64,000 nt of DNA, taken from contig NZ_JACSPQ010000006.1 in NCBI RefSeq assembly GCF_014837055.1, forward strand, positions 186,001 through 250,000, given 5' to 3'. Shown piece after piece: positions 52,189 to 62,594 of this stretch. The stretch's first letter is position 1. The number at the start of each line of letters is the position of its first letter. This DNA is from Phocaeicola faecium. Its GTDB lineage: Bacteria > Bacteroidota > Bacteroidia > Bacteroidales > Bacteroidaceae. Below the pieces are notes generated by a model, which worked only from the letters and a program-made list of their open reading frames with translations, was not told where the DNA came from and searched no databases. The position numbers and the translations under genes were made by a program.

Positions 52189-52245
52189 CGGCGCATTTCG
52201 ACTGTAAATATTTTTAATAACAACTATATTTTAATAAACAAAAAC

Positions 52246-52437
52246 ATGATTGTAGTACCAGTAAAAGAAGGCGAAAACATTGAAAAAGCGCTGAAGAAAT
52301 TCAAAAGAAAATTTGAAAAAACAGGTGTTGTAAAAGAATTAAGAAAGAGACAACAATACGACAAACCGTCTGTATTGAAGAGACTTAAGATGGAACGTGC
52401 TATTTACGTTCAGAAAATCCGCCAAACAGAAGAATAA
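52246..52437 (+). CDS. rpsU: 30S ribosomal protein S21
   Basis: 63 residues from ATG 52246 (MIVVPVKEGENIEKALKKFK). S21 binds the 3' end of 16S rRNA near the anti-Shine-Dalgarno sequence. In Bacteroidetes ribosomes it helps sequester the anti-SD, which fits the lack of Shine-Dalgarno sequences here. RKRQQYDKPSVLKRLK is the conserved basic part. It is upstream of xer and hpf, as in other Bacteroides. Confidence 0.97.
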   Translation: MIVVPVKEGENIEKALKKFKRKFEKTGVVKELRKRQQYDKPSVLKRLKMERAIYVQKIRQTEE

Positions 52438-52515
52438 TAATTTACGGCAAAACTCTTGAATTATTGAATTCTTTTTCATAAATTCGTTGCAGAATATAAT
52501 AAAAGCGATGTTTTT

Positions 52516-53397
52516 ATGCTGAAAGAATCTTTCCTGAAGTATCTCTTGCTGGAGCGCAATTATTCCAAGCAGACGGTAGCTTGCTACGGTGCGGATATTG
52601 CTGCTTTTGAAGAATACTTTAAGAGTGTGGACGAAACGCTTGATTTTACGAATGTAGACGGAGATCTGGTTCGCTCGTGGGTGCTGAAGCTCATGGAAAA
52701 CGGATACGAGTCTGCTTCGGTGAATCGGAAGTTAAGTTCGCTGAGAGCTTTTTATCGCTATTTGCTTCGTAAAGGCGAGGTGACGGCAGACCCGACACTG
52801 AAAGTAATTGGTCCGAAGCGGAAAAAACCGTTGCCCGTTTTTGTGAAAGAAGCCGATATGAACCGCTTGCTTGACTCTACGGATTTGGGAAGCGGGTTTA
52901 AAGGAGTTCGTGATCGTATGATTCTGGAAATGTTTTATGAAACAGGGATGCGAGTTTCTGAATTGATCGGGTTGGCAGATGCGGATGTAGACTTTTTTGC
53001 TTCTACGATAAAAGTGACAGGAAAGAGAAATAAACAACGTTTGATTCCTTTTGGCGAAGAGCTGAAGGAGGATATGCGGAACTATCTTTCAGTGAGAGAT
53101 GAACATTGTGCGGAAGGGTGTGAAGCCTTTTTCGTTCAGGAGAACGGAAGGAAAATGACTCGTGCCGCCGTTTATGTTTTGGTAAGACGAAATTTGTCGA
53201 AAGTTGTTACGTTGAAGAAAAGGAGTCCTCACGTGTTGCGCCATTCTTTTGCGACTTCGATGCTGAATAACCATGCAGGACTGGAGGCAGTGAAAGAATT
53301 GTTGGGACACGAAAGTTTGAAGACAACGGAGATTTATACGCATACAACTTTTGAAGAATTGAAAAAAGTTTATGAACAAGCTCATCCCAGAGCGTAA
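52516..53397 (+). CDS. Tyrosine recombinase XerC/XerD type
   Basis: 293 residues. Site-specific recombinase that resolves chromosome dimers. The N-terminal SAM-like domain (FLKYLLLERNYSKQTVACY) is followed by the catalytic domain with Arg in ETGMRVSELIGL, Lys in KVTGKRNKQRL, HVLRHSFATSML (His-x-x-Arg), LLGHESLKTTEIYTHT (His, catalytic Tyr). It is labelled XerC or XerD depending on the pipeline; position next to rpsU and hpf suggests a housekeeping role rather than an integrase. It ends 16 bases before hpf. Confidence 0.93.
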   Translation: MLKESFLKYLLLERNYSKQTVACYGADIAAFEEYFKSVDETLDFTNVDGDLVRSWVLKLMENGYESASVNRKLSSLRAFYRYLLRKGEVTADPTLKVIGPKRKKPLPVFVKEADMNRLLDSTDLGSGFKGVRDRMILEMFYETGMRVSELIGLADADVDFFASTIKVTGKRNKQRLIPFGEELKEDMRNYLSVRDEHCAEGCEAFFVQENGRKMTRAAVYVLVRRNLSKVVTLKKRSPHVLRHSFATSMLNNHAGLEAVKELLGHESLKTTEIYTHTTFEELKKVYEQAHPRA

Positions 53398-53413
53398 AGA
53401 AAAGGAGGTTTTT

Positions 53414-53713
53414 ATGGAAGTAAGAATTCAATCAATTCATTTTGATGCATCCGAAAAATTACAGGCTTTCATTCAGAAGAAAGCAGAGAAGCTCGAGAAG
53501 TTTTGCGATAATATAAAGAAAGTAGAGGTGTCTTTGAAAGTAGTAAAACCTGAAACAGCAATGAATAAAGAGGCTGGAGTTCGCGTATTGGCGTTAAATT
53601 CAGAGTTTTACGCAGAAAAAGTAAGTGATACATTCGAAGAATCGATAGATGTGTGCATGGAAGCACTCTCTAAACAACTGTTGAAAGCAAAAGAAAAACA
53701 ACAGGGTAAATAA
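53414..53713 (+). CDS. hpf: Ribosome hibernation-promoting factor HPF/RaiA family (short form)
   Basis: 99 residues from ATG 53414. Binds the 30S decoding site and stabilises inactive ribosomes in stationary phase. EVRIQSIHFDASEKLQAFIQ and KVEVSLKVVKPE are typical. The upstream in-frame start (53372) lies inside xer; ATG 53414 is preferred because AAAGGAGG (53401-53408) is a strong Shine-Dalgarno sequence 5 bases upstream, one of few in this window. It lacks the C-terminal dimerisation domain of the long form. Confidence 0.93.
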   Translation: MEVRIQSIHFDASEKLQAFIQKKAEKLEKFCDNIKKVEVSLKVVKPETAMNKEAGVRVLALNSEFYAEKVSDTFEESIDVCMEALSKQLLKAKEKQQGK

Positions 53714-53752
53714 AAAAATCACGGAAAAGTTTTGTGATTAAAAAATTATATC

Positions 53753-53760
53753 TAACTTTG
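53753..53760 (+). promoter_or_regulatory. -7 promoter box of the tRNA-tuf operon
   Basis: TAACTTTG. A leader hairpin (CAGCCGCTA, 53761-53769, with TAGCGGCTG) follows directly, and tRNA-Thr begins at 53813. It probably drives the tRNA-tuf operon. Confidence 0.7.
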
Positions 53761-53812
53761 CAGCCGCTAAGCCGCCTCTGTGTGATGATTAGCGGCTGTA
53801 AATTTTGAAATT

Positions 53813-53886
53813 GCCTCTTTAGCTCAGTTGGCCAGAGCACGTGATTTGTAATCTCGGGGTCGTTGGTTCGAATCCGACAAGAGGCT
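53813..53886 (+). tRNA. tRNA-Thr (anticodon UGU)
   Basis: Acceptor GCCTCTT with AAGAGGC; D arm around AGCTCAGTTGGCCAGAGCA; anticodon TGT in GATTTGTAATC; T arm GTTGG-TTCGAAT-CCGAC; discriminator T. First of a four-tRNA cluster. Confidence 0.96.
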
Positions 53887-53930
53887 CGAAGAGAGAAAGG
53901 AGAAGATACTTCTTTTTAATCTTTGAAGTT

Positions 53931-54013
53931 GGGCAAATACCAGAGTGGCCAAATGGGGCAGACTGTAAATCTGCTGGCTTACGCCTTCGGTGGTTCGAAT
54001 CCATCTTTGCCCA
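53931..54013 (+). tRNA. tRNA-Tyr (anticodon GUA)
   Basis: Class II tRNA of 83 bases with a long variable arm. Acceptor GGGCAAA with TTTGCCC; anticodon GTA in GACTGTAAATC; T arm GGTGG-TTCGAAT-CCATC; discriminator A. Confidence 0.96.
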
Positions 54014-54026
54014 CTTAAAAAAAGTT

Positions 54027-54099
54027 GCGGAAGTAGCTCAGTTGATAGAGCATTAGCCTTCCAAGCTGAGGGTCGCGGGTTTGAGTCCCGTCTTCCGCT
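54027..54099 (+). tRNA. tRNA-Gly (anticodon UCC)
   Basis: Acceptor GCGGAAG with CTTCCGC; anticodon TCC in CCTTCCAAG; T arm GCGGG-TTTGAGT-CCCGT; discriminator T. Confidence 0.96.
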
Positions 54100-54122
54100 C
54101 TTCTTCTGATATTTCTTCTTTT

Positions 54123-54194
<72 letters not shown>

Positions 54195-54242
54195 CGTGAA
54201 TTTGTAAAGCTGATTACTAATCAAAAATAAATAAGTAAAGCT

Positions 54243-55427
54243 ATGGCTAAAGAGAAATTTGAACGTTCAAAACCGCATGTTAACATCGGTACTATTGGTC
54301 ACGTTGACCATGGTAAAACAACTTTGACCGCTGCTATCACTACTGTGTTGGCAAAGAAGGGTCTGTCTGAAATGCGCTCTTTCGATTCTATCGATAACGC
54401 TCCGGAAGAAAAAGAAAGAGGTATCACTATCAATACTTCTCACGTAGAATATCAGACTGCTAATCGTCACTATGCACACGTTGACTGTCCGGGACACGCC
54501 GACTATGTGAAGAACATGGTAACTGGTGCTGCTCAGATGGACGGTGCTATCATCGTAGTTGCTGCAACTGACGGTCCGATGCCTCAGACTCGCGAACACA
54601 TCCTGTTGGCTCGTCAGGTAAACGTTCCTCGTTTGGTTGTATTCTTGAACAAGTGCGACATGGTAGACGACGAAGAAATGTTGGAATTGGTTGAAATGGA
54701 AATGCGCGAACTGTTGTCATTCTATGACTTCGACGGCGACAACACTCCGATTATTCGTGGTTCTGCATTGGGCGCTTTGAACGGTGTTCCTCAGTGGGAA
54801 GAAAAAATCATGGAATTGATGGACGCTGTTGATACTTGGATTCCGCTGCCTCCGCGTGATGTTGATAAACCTTTCTTGATGCCGGTTGAAGACGTATTCT
54901 CAATCACTGGTCGTGGTACTGTTGCTACAGGTCGTATCGAAGCTGGTGTTGTTAAGGTTGGCGACGAAGTTGAAATCCTTGGTTTGGGTGAAGACAAGAA
55001 AACTGTTGTAACTGGTGTTGAAATGTTCCGCAAATTGTTGGATCAAGGTGAAGCTGGTGACAACGTAGGTCTGTTGCTCCGTGGTGTTGATAAGAACGAA
55101 ATCAAACGTGGTATGGTTCTTTGCCACCCGGGACAGGTTAAACCTCACTCAAGATTCAAAGCAGAGGTTTATATCTTGAAGAAAGAAGAAGGTGGACGTC
55201 ACACTCCGTTCCACAACAAATACCGTCCTCAGTTCTACTTGCGTACTATGGACTGTACAGGTGAAATCACTTTGCCGGAAGGAACTGATATGGTAATGCC
55301 GGGTGATAACGTAACTATCACTGTAGAATTGATCTACCCGGTTGCATTGAACGTAGGTTTGCGTTTCGCTATCCGTGAAGGTGGACGTACGGTAGGTGCT
55401 GGTCAGATTACTGAAATTCTTGACTAA
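54243..55427 (+). CDS. tuf: Elongation factor Tu
   Basis: 394 residues, GTPase that brings aminoacyl-tRNA to the ribosome. G1 [12 protein letters not shown]3 [12 protein letters not shown] and G4 NKCDMVDD are present; the switch I RGITI is conserved. Domains 2 and 3 follow with the tRNA-binding and C-terminal regions ([16 protein letters not shown]). It lies downstream of four tRNA genes in one transcript; a terminator and tRNA-Trp follow. Confidence 0.99.
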   Translation: MAKEKFERSKPHVNIGTIGHVDHGKTTLTAAITTVLAKKGLSEMRSFDSIDNAPEEKERGITINTSHVEYQTANRHYAHVDCPGHADYVKNMVTGAAQMDGAIIVVAATDGPMPQTREHILLARQVNVPRLVVFLNKCDMVDDEEMLELVEMEMRELLSFYDFDGDNTPIIRGSALGALNGVPQWEEKIMELMDAVDTWIPLPPRDVDKPFLMPVEDVFSITGRGTVATGRIEAGVVKVGDEVEILGLGEDKKTVVTGVEMFRKLLDQGEAGDNVGLLLRGVDKNEIKRGMVLCHPGQVKPHSRFKAEVYILKKEEGGRHTPFHNKYRPQFYLRTMDCTGEITLPEGTDMVMPGDNVTITVELIYPVALNVGLRFAIREGGRTVGAGQITEILD

Positions 55428-55454
55428 TATTTTATAACCGACAAATAAAATTAA

Positions 55455-55485
55455 TAGTTCCCGAATCTTTTCGGGAACTATTTTT
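55455..55485 (+). terminator. Rho-independent terminator between tuf and tRNA-Trp
   Basis: TAGTTCCCGA pairs perfectly with TCGGGAACTA (10 bp, 6-base loop) and five T residues follow. The next base (55486) is the first base of tRNA-Trp. Confidence 0.85.
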
Positions 55486-55558
55486 ACGGGAATAGCTCAG
55501 TTGGTAGAGCATCGGTCTCCAAAACCGAGTGTCGGGAGTTCGAGCCTCTCTTCCCGTG
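55486..55558 (+). tRNA. tRNA-Trp (anticodon CCA)
   Basis: Acceptor ACGGGAA with TTCCCGT; anticodon CCA in TCTCCAAAA; T arm GGGAG-TTCGAGC-CTCTC; discriminator G. It begins directly after the tuf terminator and ends 16 bases before secE. Confidence 0.95.
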
Positions 55559-55574
55559 CTAAATTGAAAAGAAT

Positions 55575-55769
55575 ATGTTTAAAAAGATAACGAATTATTG
55601 TAAAGAATCTTATGACGAACTGGTCCATAAAGTATCATGGCCTACTCGTTCAGAACTTTCAAGTAGTGCAGTGGTTGTTTTAACTGCTTCCCTTCTCATT
55701 GCACTCGTTGTTTTCCTTATGGATTCTGCCTTCCAGTTTATTATGGAAGATGTTATCTATCCGCGCTAA
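55575..55769 (+). CDS. secE: Preprotein translocase subunit SecE
   Basis: 64 residues, the short one-helix form of SecE. An amphipathic segment (CKESYDELVHKVSWPTRSEL) precedes the single membrane helix (residues 35-58). It stabilises SecY in the inner membrane. nusG starts 12 bases later. Confidence 0.95.
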   Translation: MFKKITNYCKESYDELVHKVSWPTRSELSSSAVVVLTASLLIALVVFLMDSAFQFIMEDVIYPR

Positions 55770-55781
55770 AACGATAATAAA

Positions 55782-56321
55782 ATGTCTGAGATTGAAAAGA
55801 AATGGTACGTATTGCGTGCCGTAAGTGGAAAAGAAAGCAAAGTTAAAGAATATCTTGATGCTGACATCAAGCATAGTGAACTTGGCGAGTATGTATCTCA
55901 GGTATTGATTCCTACCGAAAAAGTTTATCAGGTTCGCAATGGTAAGAAAATTGTGAAAGAAAGAAGTTATCTTCCTGGTTACGTATTGGTTGAAGCTGCA
56001 TTGGTTGGTGAAGTTGCTCATCATTTGAGAAACACACCGAATGTAATCGGCTTTTTAGGAGGACAGGATCATCCGGTTCCTTTGCGCCAGTCGGAAGTGA
56101 ATCGTATTTTGGGTACGGTGGATGAACTTCAGGAAGTAAGTGAAGAAAGCATTCCTTACACCGTTGGAGAAACAGTGAAAGTAAGCGTCGGACCGTTTAG
56201 CGGCTTTAGTGGAATCATTGAAGAAGTAAACGGAGAAAAACGCAAACTGAAAGTGATGGTCAAAATATTCGGGCGTAAAACTCCGCTTGAATTAGGCTTT
56301 ACGGATGTTGAAAAGGAATGA
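55782..56321 (+). CDS. nusG: Transcription termination/antitermination protein NusG
   Basis: 179 residues. The N-terminal NGN domain (KWYVLRAVSGKESKVKEYLD) binds RNA polymerase and the C-terminal KOW domain (VKVSVGPFSGFSGIIEEVNG) binds Rho or S10. FLPGYVLVEA-type segment is seen as RSYLPGYVLVEAAL. This is the housekeeping NusG, shown by its place between secE and rplK. Confidence 0.97.
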   Translation: MSEIEKKWYVLRAVSGKESKVKEYLDADIKHSELGEYVSQVLIPTEKVYQVRNGKKIVKERSYLPGYVLVEAALVGEVAHHLRNTPNVIGFLGGQDHPVPLRQSEVNRILGTVDELQEVSEESIPYTVGETVKVSVGPFSGFSGIIEEVNGEKRKLKVMVKIFGRKTPLELGFTDVEKE

Positions 56322-56379
56322 TGTATTTTGTTACGTGCATTCATTCTATTCGTTAAAACACTTATAAAAATTAAAGAAA

Positions 56380-56823
56380 ATGGCTAAAGAAGTTGCTGGA
56401 CTAATCAAATTACAGATTAAAGGAGGCGCTGCAAATCCATCACCTCCCGTTGGACCTGCTTTGGGTTCTAAGGGTATTAATATCATGGAATTTTGCAAGC
56501 AATTCAACGCCAGAACCCAGGACAAGGCAGGTAAGGTATTGCCTGTAATCATTACTTACTATACGGATAAGTCTTTCGATTTTGTAATCAAGACTCCTCC
56601 TGTAGCTATTCAGTTGCTTGAGGCTGCCAAGATTAAGAGCGGCTCTGCTGAACCTAACCGTAAAAAAGTTGCGGAACTTACATGGGATCAGATTCGTGCT
56701 ATTGCTCAAGACAAATTGGTTGACTTAAACTGCTTTACTGTTGAAGCTGCTATGACAATGGTAGCAGGCACAGCTAGAAGTATGGGTATCGCTGTAAAAG
56801 GTGACTTCCCGGGTAATAATTAA
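56380..56823 (+). CDS. rplK: 50S ribosomal protein L11
   Basis: 147 residues. [20 protein letters not shown] starts the N-terminal domain, with the proline pair at the thiostrepton site; [16 protein letters not shown] ends the C-terminal RNA-binding domain. The L11-L1 pair follows nusG in one operon. Confidence 0.98.
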   Translation: MAKEVAGLIKLQIKGGAANPSPPVGPALGSKGINIMEFCKQFNARTQDKAGKVLPVIITYYTDKSFDFVIKTPPVAIQLLEAAKIKSGSAEPNRKKVAELTWDQIRAIAQDKLVDLNCFTVEAAMTMVAGTARSMGIAVKGDFPGNN

Positions 56824-56840
56824 TTAACTTCAATTGAATA

Positions 56841-57539
56841 ATGGGTAAACTGACAAAAAATCAAAAGTTAGCTGCAGAAAAAATTGAAGCAGGGAAAGCA
56901 TACTCACTGAAAGAGGCGTCTGAATTAGTGAAAGAAATTACTTATACTAAGTTTGATGCTTCATTAGATATTGACGTACGTTTAGGTGTGGATCCGCGTA
57001 AGGCTAACCAAATGGTGAGAGGCGTTGTCTCTTTGCCTCATGGTACAGGTAAGCAGATTCGTGTGCTTGTTCTGTGTACGCCGGATGCTGAAGCTGCTGC
57101 AAAAGAAGCTGGTGCTGACTATGTTGGTCTTGATGAATATATTGAAAAGATCAAAGGTGGATGGACTGATATTGATGTAATCATCACTATGCCGTCTATC
57201 ATGGGTAAGATCGGTGCTTTGGGTCGTGTGTTAGGTCCTCGTGGATTGATGCCGAACCCGAAGAGTGGTACTGTGACTATGGACGTGGCTAAGGCTGTTA
57301 AGGAAGTTAAGCAAGGTAAGATTGACTTTAAGGTTGATAAGAGCGGTATCGTTCATACATCAATCGGTAAGGTTTCTTTCACTGCTGACCAAATTCGTGA
57401 GAACGCGAAAGAATTTATCGCTACTATCATTAAGTTGAAACCGACAGCAGCTAAGGGTACTTATATTAAGAGTATTTATCTTTCAAGTACTATGAGTAAG
57501 GGTATTAAGATTGATCCCAAATCAGTAGACGAAATCTAA
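56841..57539 (+). CDS. rplA: 50S ribosomal protein L1
   Basis: 232 residues, L1 stalk protein. [20 protein letters not shown] and [16 protein letters not shown] are family signatures. It normally also represses the L11 operon by binding its mRNA; I did not identify the site. It starts 17 bases after rplK. Confidence 0.98.
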   Translation: MGKLTKNQKLAAEKIEAGKAYSLKEASELVKEITYTKFDASLDIDVRLGVDPRKANQMVRGVVSLPHGTGKQIRVLVLCTPDAEAAAKEAGADYVGLDEYIEKIKGGWTDIDVIITMPSIMGKIGALGRVLGPRGLMPNPKSGTVTMDVAKAVKEVKQGKIDFKVDKSGIVHTSIGKVSFTADQIRENAKEFIATIIKLKPTAAKGTYIKSIYLSSTMSKGIKIDPKSVDEI

Positions 57540-57553
57540 AATTAGGAAGTATC

Positions 57554-58069
57554 ATGAGAAAGGAAGATAAAGGCGTAATTATAAGTCAGTTGGCTGATAC
57601 CATTAAGCAATACGGACATTTTTACTTGGTTGATACGACTGCAATGGATGCAGCGAAAACAAGTGCTTTGCGTGCAAAATGTTTTAAGGCTGGTATCAAG
57701 CTGGTAGTTGTGAAGAACTCTTTGCTTCACAAAGCTCTGTTGAGCTTGGATGTTGATTATTCACCGTTGTTTGATTCTCTGAAAGGTATGACTTCAGTAA
57801 TGTTTAGCGAAGTGGCTAATGCTCCTGCTAAATTGCTGAAAGAATACAAAGACGAGGTTCCGACCTTGAAAGCTGCTTATGCAGAAGAAGGTTTCTATGT
57901 TGGTGCTGATCAATTGGAAGCTCTCGCTACTATCAAGAGCAAGAACGAAGTTATTGCAGAAATCATTGCTTTGTTGCAATCTCCTGCGAAAAATGTTGTT
58001 TCTGCTCTTCAATCAGGTGGTAACACCATTCATGGATTGCTTAAGACTTTGGGTGAACGTGCTGAATAA
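57554..58069 (+). CDS. rplJ: 50S ribosomal protein L10
   Basis: 171 residues. KYGHFYLVDTTAMDAA-type region appears as YGHFYLVDTTAMDA; KLVVVKNSLLHKAL is the rRNA-binding part and the C-terminal helix for L7/L12 dimers is present. It starts 14 bases after rplA, so there is no room for a separate long L10 leader as in E. coli. Confidence 0.97.
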   Translation: MRKEDKGVIISQLADTIKQYGHFYLVDTTAMDAAKTSALRAKCFKAGIKLVVVKNSLLHKALLSLDVDYSPLFDSLKGMTSVMFSEVANAPAKLLKEYKDEVPTLKAAYAEEGFYVGADQLEALATIKSKNEVIAEIIALLQSPAKNVVSALQSGGNTIHGLLKTLGERAE

Positions 58070-58150
58070 TTTGAAGGGTATTTCACTTGAAAAGGCAATT
58101 CTTACAACTTAATAAACAAATTAGTAACAAACAATTAAATTCATACAAAA

Positions 58151-58528
58151 ATGGCAGATTTGAAAGCTTTTGCAGAACAATTAGTTAACTTGACAGTAAA
58201 AGAAGTTAATGAACTTGCAACTATCCTTAAAGAAGAATATGGTATTGAACCTGCTGCTGCAGCTGTAGCTGTTGCTGCTGGTCCTGCTGCTGCTGGTGCA
58301 GCTGCTGCTGAAGAAAAAACTTCATTCGATGTAGTTTTGAAGAGCGCAGGTGCTGCTAAATTGCAGGTTGTTAAAGCCGTTAAAGAAGCATGTGGTCTTG
58401 GCTTGAAAGAAGCAAAAGACTTGGTTGACGGTGCACCCAGCACAGTAAAAGAAGGTTTGGCTAAAGACGAAGCTGAATCTTTGAAGAAAACTTTGGAAGA
58501 AGCTGGAGCTGAAGTTGAACTTAAATAA
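58151..58528 (+). CDS. rplL: 50S ribosomal protein L7/L12
   Basis: 125 residues. The N-terminal dimer domain, an Ala-Gly hinge (residues 36-55), and the C-terminal factor-binding domain ([20 protein letters not shown]) are clear. It recruits GTPase factors. A probable attenuator hairpin follows before rpoB. Confidence 0.98.
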   Translation: MADLKAFAEQLVNLTVKEVNELATILKEEYGIEPAAAAVAVAAGPAAAGAAAAEEKTSFDVVLKSAGAAKLQVVKAVKEACGLGLKEAKDLVDGAPSTVKEGLAKDEAESLKKTLEEAGAEVELK

Positions 58529-58552
58529 AATATCCTGTTTATCAGGTAGTTC

Positions 58553-58591
58553 GGTTAAGAGTCCTCTGTCAGGAGGATTCTTAACCTTTTT
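58553..58591 (+). terminator. Attenuator-type terminator between rplL and rpoB
   Basis: GGTTAAGAGTCCTC pairs with GAGGATTCTTAACC (14 bp, one wobble), followed by TTTTT. A partial terminator at this place is well known in other bacteria and sets the ratio of ribosomal protein to polymerase; its role here is by analogy. Confidence 0.8.
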
Positions 58592-58667
58592 GCGTCTATA
58601 TTAAGTTGACAAATTTGGATGCCACTGATTATTAATTGTCAATTTTAAAAATTCAATTCTAAGATAG

Positions 58668-61600
58668 ATGTCTTCAAATACTCAAAATCAACGAATTAAC
58701 TTTGCTTCCATTAAGAATCCGATGCAGTATCCGGATTTTCTGGAAGTGCAATTGAAGTCATTTCAAGACTTCCTACAGTTGGATACCCCGCCCGAAAAAC
58801 GTAAGAACGACGGTTTGTTCAAGGTATTTGCAGAGAATTTCCCTATTGCTGATACACGTAACAACTTCGTGCTCGAGTTCCTTGATTACTATATAGATCC
58901 GCCTCATTATTCTATTGATGATTGTTTGGAGCGCGGATTGACATATAGTGTTCCCTTGAAAGCCAAACTGAAACTTTATTGTACCGATCCCGATCACGAA
59001 GACTTTGACACTGTTATTCAGGACGTTTATTTGGGACCAATCCCGTATATGACTCCTAAAGGTACTTTTGTTATCAATGGTGCGGAACGTGTGGTTGTTT
59101 CTCAGCTTCATCGTTCGCCGGGTGTATTCTTTGGACAAAGCATCCATGCTAACGGTACCAAGTTGTATTCGGCACGTATTATTCCGTTCAAAGGTTCATG
59201 GATTGAGTTTGCAACGGATATCAACAATGTGATGTATGCGTACATCGACCGTAAGAAAAAATTGCCTGTTACTACACTTCTGAGAGCGGTAGGATTTGAA
59301 AATGATAAGGATATCCTTGAAATTTTTAATCTGGCAGAAGATGTAAAGGTAACAAAGACTAATCTGAAAAAAATTGTTGGTCGCAAATTGGCTGCTCGTG
59401 TCTTGAAGACATGGACAGAAGATTTCGTTGATGAAGACACCGGTGAGGTTGTTTCTATTGAACGTAATGAGGTAGTAATCGATCGTGAAACGATTATTGA
59501 GCCTGAACATATTGATTTGATTATTGAATCGGGTGTTCAGAATATTCTTGTTCATAACGAAGAAGCAAACTCTTCTGATTATTCTATTATTTTCAATACC
59601 CTCCAGAAAGACCCGAGTAATTCGGAGAAAGAAGCCGTATTGTATATTTATCGTCAGTTGCGTAATGCAGACCCTGCCGATGATGCCAGTGCGCGTGAGG
59701 TTATCAATAACCTGTTCTTCTCTGAAAAACGTTATGATTTGGGAGATGTTGGGCGTTATCGTATCAATAAGAAGTTGAATTTGGATACGCCGATGGATGT
59801 GCGGGTATTGACAAAACAAGATATTATCGAAATCATCAAATATCTGATTGAGTTGATTAACTCGAAAGCAGATGTGGATGATATCGACCACTTGAGTAAC
59901 CGTCGTGTACGTACGGTAGGCGAACAGCTTTCTAACCAATTTGCTATTGGTTTGGCTCGTATGTCTCGTACAATTCGTGAACGTATGAATGTGCGTGATA
60001 ACGAAGTGTTTACTCCGATTGATTTGATTAATGCTAAAACGATTTCGTCGGTTATTAACTCATTCTTTGGAACAAACGCTTTGTCACAATTTATGGATCA
60101 GACAAACCCGTTGGCAGAAATTACGCATAAACGTCGTTTATCTGCATTGGGACCGGGTGGTTTGTCACGTGACCGTGCCGGATTTGAGGTGCGAGACGTT
60201 CACTATACTCATTATGGACGTTTGTGCCCGATTGAAACTCCTGAAGGTCCGAACATCGGTTTGATTTCTTCTTTGTGCGTATATGCTAAGATTAATGAAC
60301 TTGGATTTATCGTAACTCCTTATCGTAAAGTAGCAAACGGAGTGGTAGATTTGTCACCTGAGGGAATTGAATACTTATCGGCAGAAGAGGAAGAAGATAA
60401 GATTATTGCGCAAGGTAATGCTCCGCTGAATGATGATGGAACATTTGTACGAGACAAAGTAAAGGCACGTCGTGATGCTGACTATCCGGTTGTAACTCCC
60501 GATCAGGTAGAATTGATGGACGTTTCTCCTCAGCAGATTGCCTCTATTGCGGCTTCATTGATTCCGTTCTTGGAACATGACGATGCTAACCGCGCGCTGA
60601 TGGGTTCTAACATGATGCGTCAGGCAGTACCTTTGTTGAGAACGGAAGCTCCGATCGTAGGAACCGGCATCGAAAAGCAGTTGTGTGAAGACTCTCGTAC
60701 ACAAATTACTGCAGAAGGAGACGGTGTTATCGAGTTTGTTGATGCTACTACCATTCGTATCCTGTATGACCGTACCGACGATGAGGAATTTGTAAGTTTC
60801 GAACCGGCATTGAAAGAATATCGTATACCGAAGTTCCGCAAAACGAATCAGAGCATGACAATAGACCTGCGTCCGATTTGTGAGAAAGGACAGCGGGTGA
60901 AGAAAGGCGATATTTTGACGGAAGGTTATTCTACCGCAAATGGCGAGTTAGCTTTAGGTAAGAACTTGCTGGTAGCTTACATGCCGTGGAAGGGATATAA
61001 CTATGAGGACGCTATTGTGTTGAATGAACGAGTAGTCCGTGAAGATATTCTAACTTCTGTGCACGTTGACGAGTATACGCTTGAAGTTCGCGAAACGAAA
61101 CGTGGTATGGAAGAATTGACTTCAGATATTCCGAATGTCAGCGAAGAAGCTACTAAAGATTTGGATGAAAACGGTATCGTTCGTGTTGGTGCTCGTATTG
61201 AGCCGGGAGATATCTTGATTGGTAAGATTACTCCGAAAGGCGAGTCTGATCCGTCTCCTGAAGAAAAATTGTTGCGCGCTATCTTCGGTGACAAGGCAGG
61301 TGATGTGAAAGATGCTTCATTGAAAGCTTCTCCGTCATTACGAGGTGTGGTTATTGATAAGAAATTGTATTCACGTGTTATCAAGACTCGTAGTGAAAAG
61401 AATGCAGATAAGGCTATCTTGCCAAAACTGAATGAAGAATTTGAAGAAAAAGCAGCTGCACTGAAAGAGATATTGGTTAATAAACTGTTGGTTCTTACCG
61501 ATGAAAAAGTTTCTCAAGGAGTGAAAGACTATTTGGGAACGGAAGTTATCGCTAAAGGAGCTAAGTTTATGAAGCGCGATTTAGAATCATTGGATTATAC

Positions 61601-62480
61601 AATTATCCAGTTGAGTAAATGGACGGCAGATGCTCATAAAAACGATATGATTCGCGACTTGGTTATGAACTATTTGAAGAAATACAAAGAGTTGGAAGCC
61701 GAGTTGAAACGTAAGAAATTTGCCTTGACTATTGGTGATGAATTACCTTCAGGCATCATGCAGATGGCGAAAGTATACATTGCTAAGAAACGTAAAATTG
61801 GCGTTGGTGATAAAATGGCAGGTCGTCACGGTAATAAGGGTATTGTATCGCGTGTGGTTCGTCAAGAAGATATGCCGTTCTTGGCAGACGGAACTCCGGT
61901 AGATATCGTTTTGAATCCGTTGGGTGTGCCTTCTCGTATGAACATTGGTCAGATATTCGAAGCCGTTTTGGGTCGTGCGGGTAAAGAATTAGGTGTAAAA
62001 TTTGCAACTCCTATTTTTGACGGTGCAACACTGGAAGATTTGGATAAATGGACAGATAAAGCCGGATTGCCACGCTATTGTAAGACGTATCTTTATGATG
62101 GCGGAACGGGTGAGCAGTTCGACCAGCCGGCAACAGTTGGTGTTACTTACATGTTGAAACTTGGTCACATGGTTGAAGATAAGATGCACGCACGTTCTAT
62201 CGGTCCGTATTCATTGATTACTCAGCAACCTTTGGGTGGTAAAGCGCAGTTCGGTGGTCAGCGTTTCGGAGAAATGGAGGTTTGGGCTATTGAAGCATTT
62301 GGTGCAGCTCATGTACTTCAGGAAATTTTGACCATTAAGTCGGATGATGTAGTAGGACGTTCTAAGGCTTATGAAGCTATTGTGAAGGGCGATCCTATGC
62401 CTACTCCGGGTATACCTGAATCTCTGAATGTATTGCTTCATGAATTGAGAGGTCTCTGCTTGAGCATTACTTTAGAATAA
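58668..62480 (+). CDS. rpoB: DNA-directed RNA polymerase beta subunit
   Basis: 1270 residues. All main regions are present: the N-terminal lobe ([21 protein letters not shown]), the rifampicin pocket ([20 protein letters not shown], then [14 protein letters not shown]), [22 protein letters not shown], the active-site and C-terminal parts ([19 protein letters not shown] and [20 protein letters not shown]). The wild-type-looking pocket residues give no sign of rifampicin resistance, but this is a reading by eye. It is followed by rpoC after 117 bases. Confidence 0.99.
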   Translation: MSSNTQNQRINFASIKNPMQYPDFLEVQLKSFQDFLQLDTPPEKRKNDGLFKVFAENFPIADTRNNFVLEFLDYYIDPPHYSIDDCLERGLTYSVPLKAKLKLYCTDPDHEDFDTVIQDVYLGPIPYMTPKGTFVINGAERVVVSQLHRSPGVFFGQSIHANGTKLYSARIIPFKGSWIEFATDINNVMYAYIDRKKKLPVTTLLRAVGFENDKDILEIFNLAEDVKVTKTNLKKIVGRKLAARVLKTWTEDFVDEDTGEVVSIERNEVVIDRETIIEPEHIDLIIESGVQNILVHNEEANSSDYSIIFNTLQKDPSNSEKEAVLYIYRQLRNADPADDASAREVINNLFFSEKRYDLGDVGRYRINKKLNLDTPMDVRVLTKQDIIEIIKYLIELINSKADVDDIDHLSNRRVRTVGEQLSNQFAIGLARMSRTIRERMNVRDNEVFTPIDLINAKTISSVINSFFGTNALSQFMDQTNPLAEITHKRRLSALGPGGLSRDRAGFEVRDVHYTHYGRLCPIETPEGPNIGLISSLCVYAKINELGFIVTPYRKVANGVVDLSPEGIEYLSAEEEEDKIIAQGNAPLNDDGTFVRDKVKARRDADYPVVTPDQVELMDVSPQQIASIAASLIPFLEHDDANRALMGSNMMRQAVPLLRTEAPIVGTGIEKQLCEDSRTQITAEGDGVIEFVDATTIRILYDRTDDEEFVSFEPALKEYRIPKFRKTNQSMTIDLRPICEKGQRVKKGDILTEGYSTANGELALGKNLLVAYMPWKGYNYEDAIVLNERVVREDILTSVHVDEYTLEVRETKRGMEELTSDIPNVSEEATKDLDENGIVRVGARIEPGDILIGKITPKGESDPSPEEKLLRAIFGDKAGDVKDASLKASPSLRGVVIDKKLYSRVIKTRSEKNADKAILPKLNEEFEEKAAALKEILVNKLLVLTDEKVSQGVKDYLGTEVIAKGAKFMKRDLESLDYTIIQLSKWTADAHKNDMIRDLVMNYLKKYKELEAELKRKKFALTIGDELPSGIMQMAKVYIAKKRKIGVGDKMAGRHGNKGIVSRVVRQEDMPFLADGTPVDIVLNPLGVPSRMNIGQIFEAVLGRAGKELGVKFATPIFDGATLEDLDKWTDKAGLPRYCKTYLYDGGTGEQFDQPATVGVTYMLKLGHMVEDKMHARSIGPYSLITQQPLGGKAQFGGQRFGEMEVWAIEAFGAAHVLQEILTIKSDDVVGRSKAYEAIVKGDPMPTPGIPESLNVLLHELRGLCLSITLE

Positions 62481-62488
62481 ATCTTTTT

Positions 62489-62567
62489 AATGGAGAGTGA
62501 AGGAGATAAAATCTTATTGTGGATAAAACCCGATTGGCTGTTTTTTCAACTTCCTCCATTCTCCATT
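62489..62567. repeat. Imperfect inverted repeat between rpoB and rpoC
   Basis: AATGGAGAGTGAAGGAG (62489-62505) is nearly complementary to TTCCTCCATTCTCCATT (62551-62567), with a 45-base spacer. It fills most of the 117-base gap. Role unknown. Confidence 0.5.
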
Positions 62568-62594
62568 CTTAATACTTCATTATATAAAACATAA

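Noticed and set aside
52516-53397. Integrase of a mobile element
   Set aside because: The Xer-type gene lies between rpsU and hpf in a housekeeping context, with no attachment sites, cargo or compositional change.
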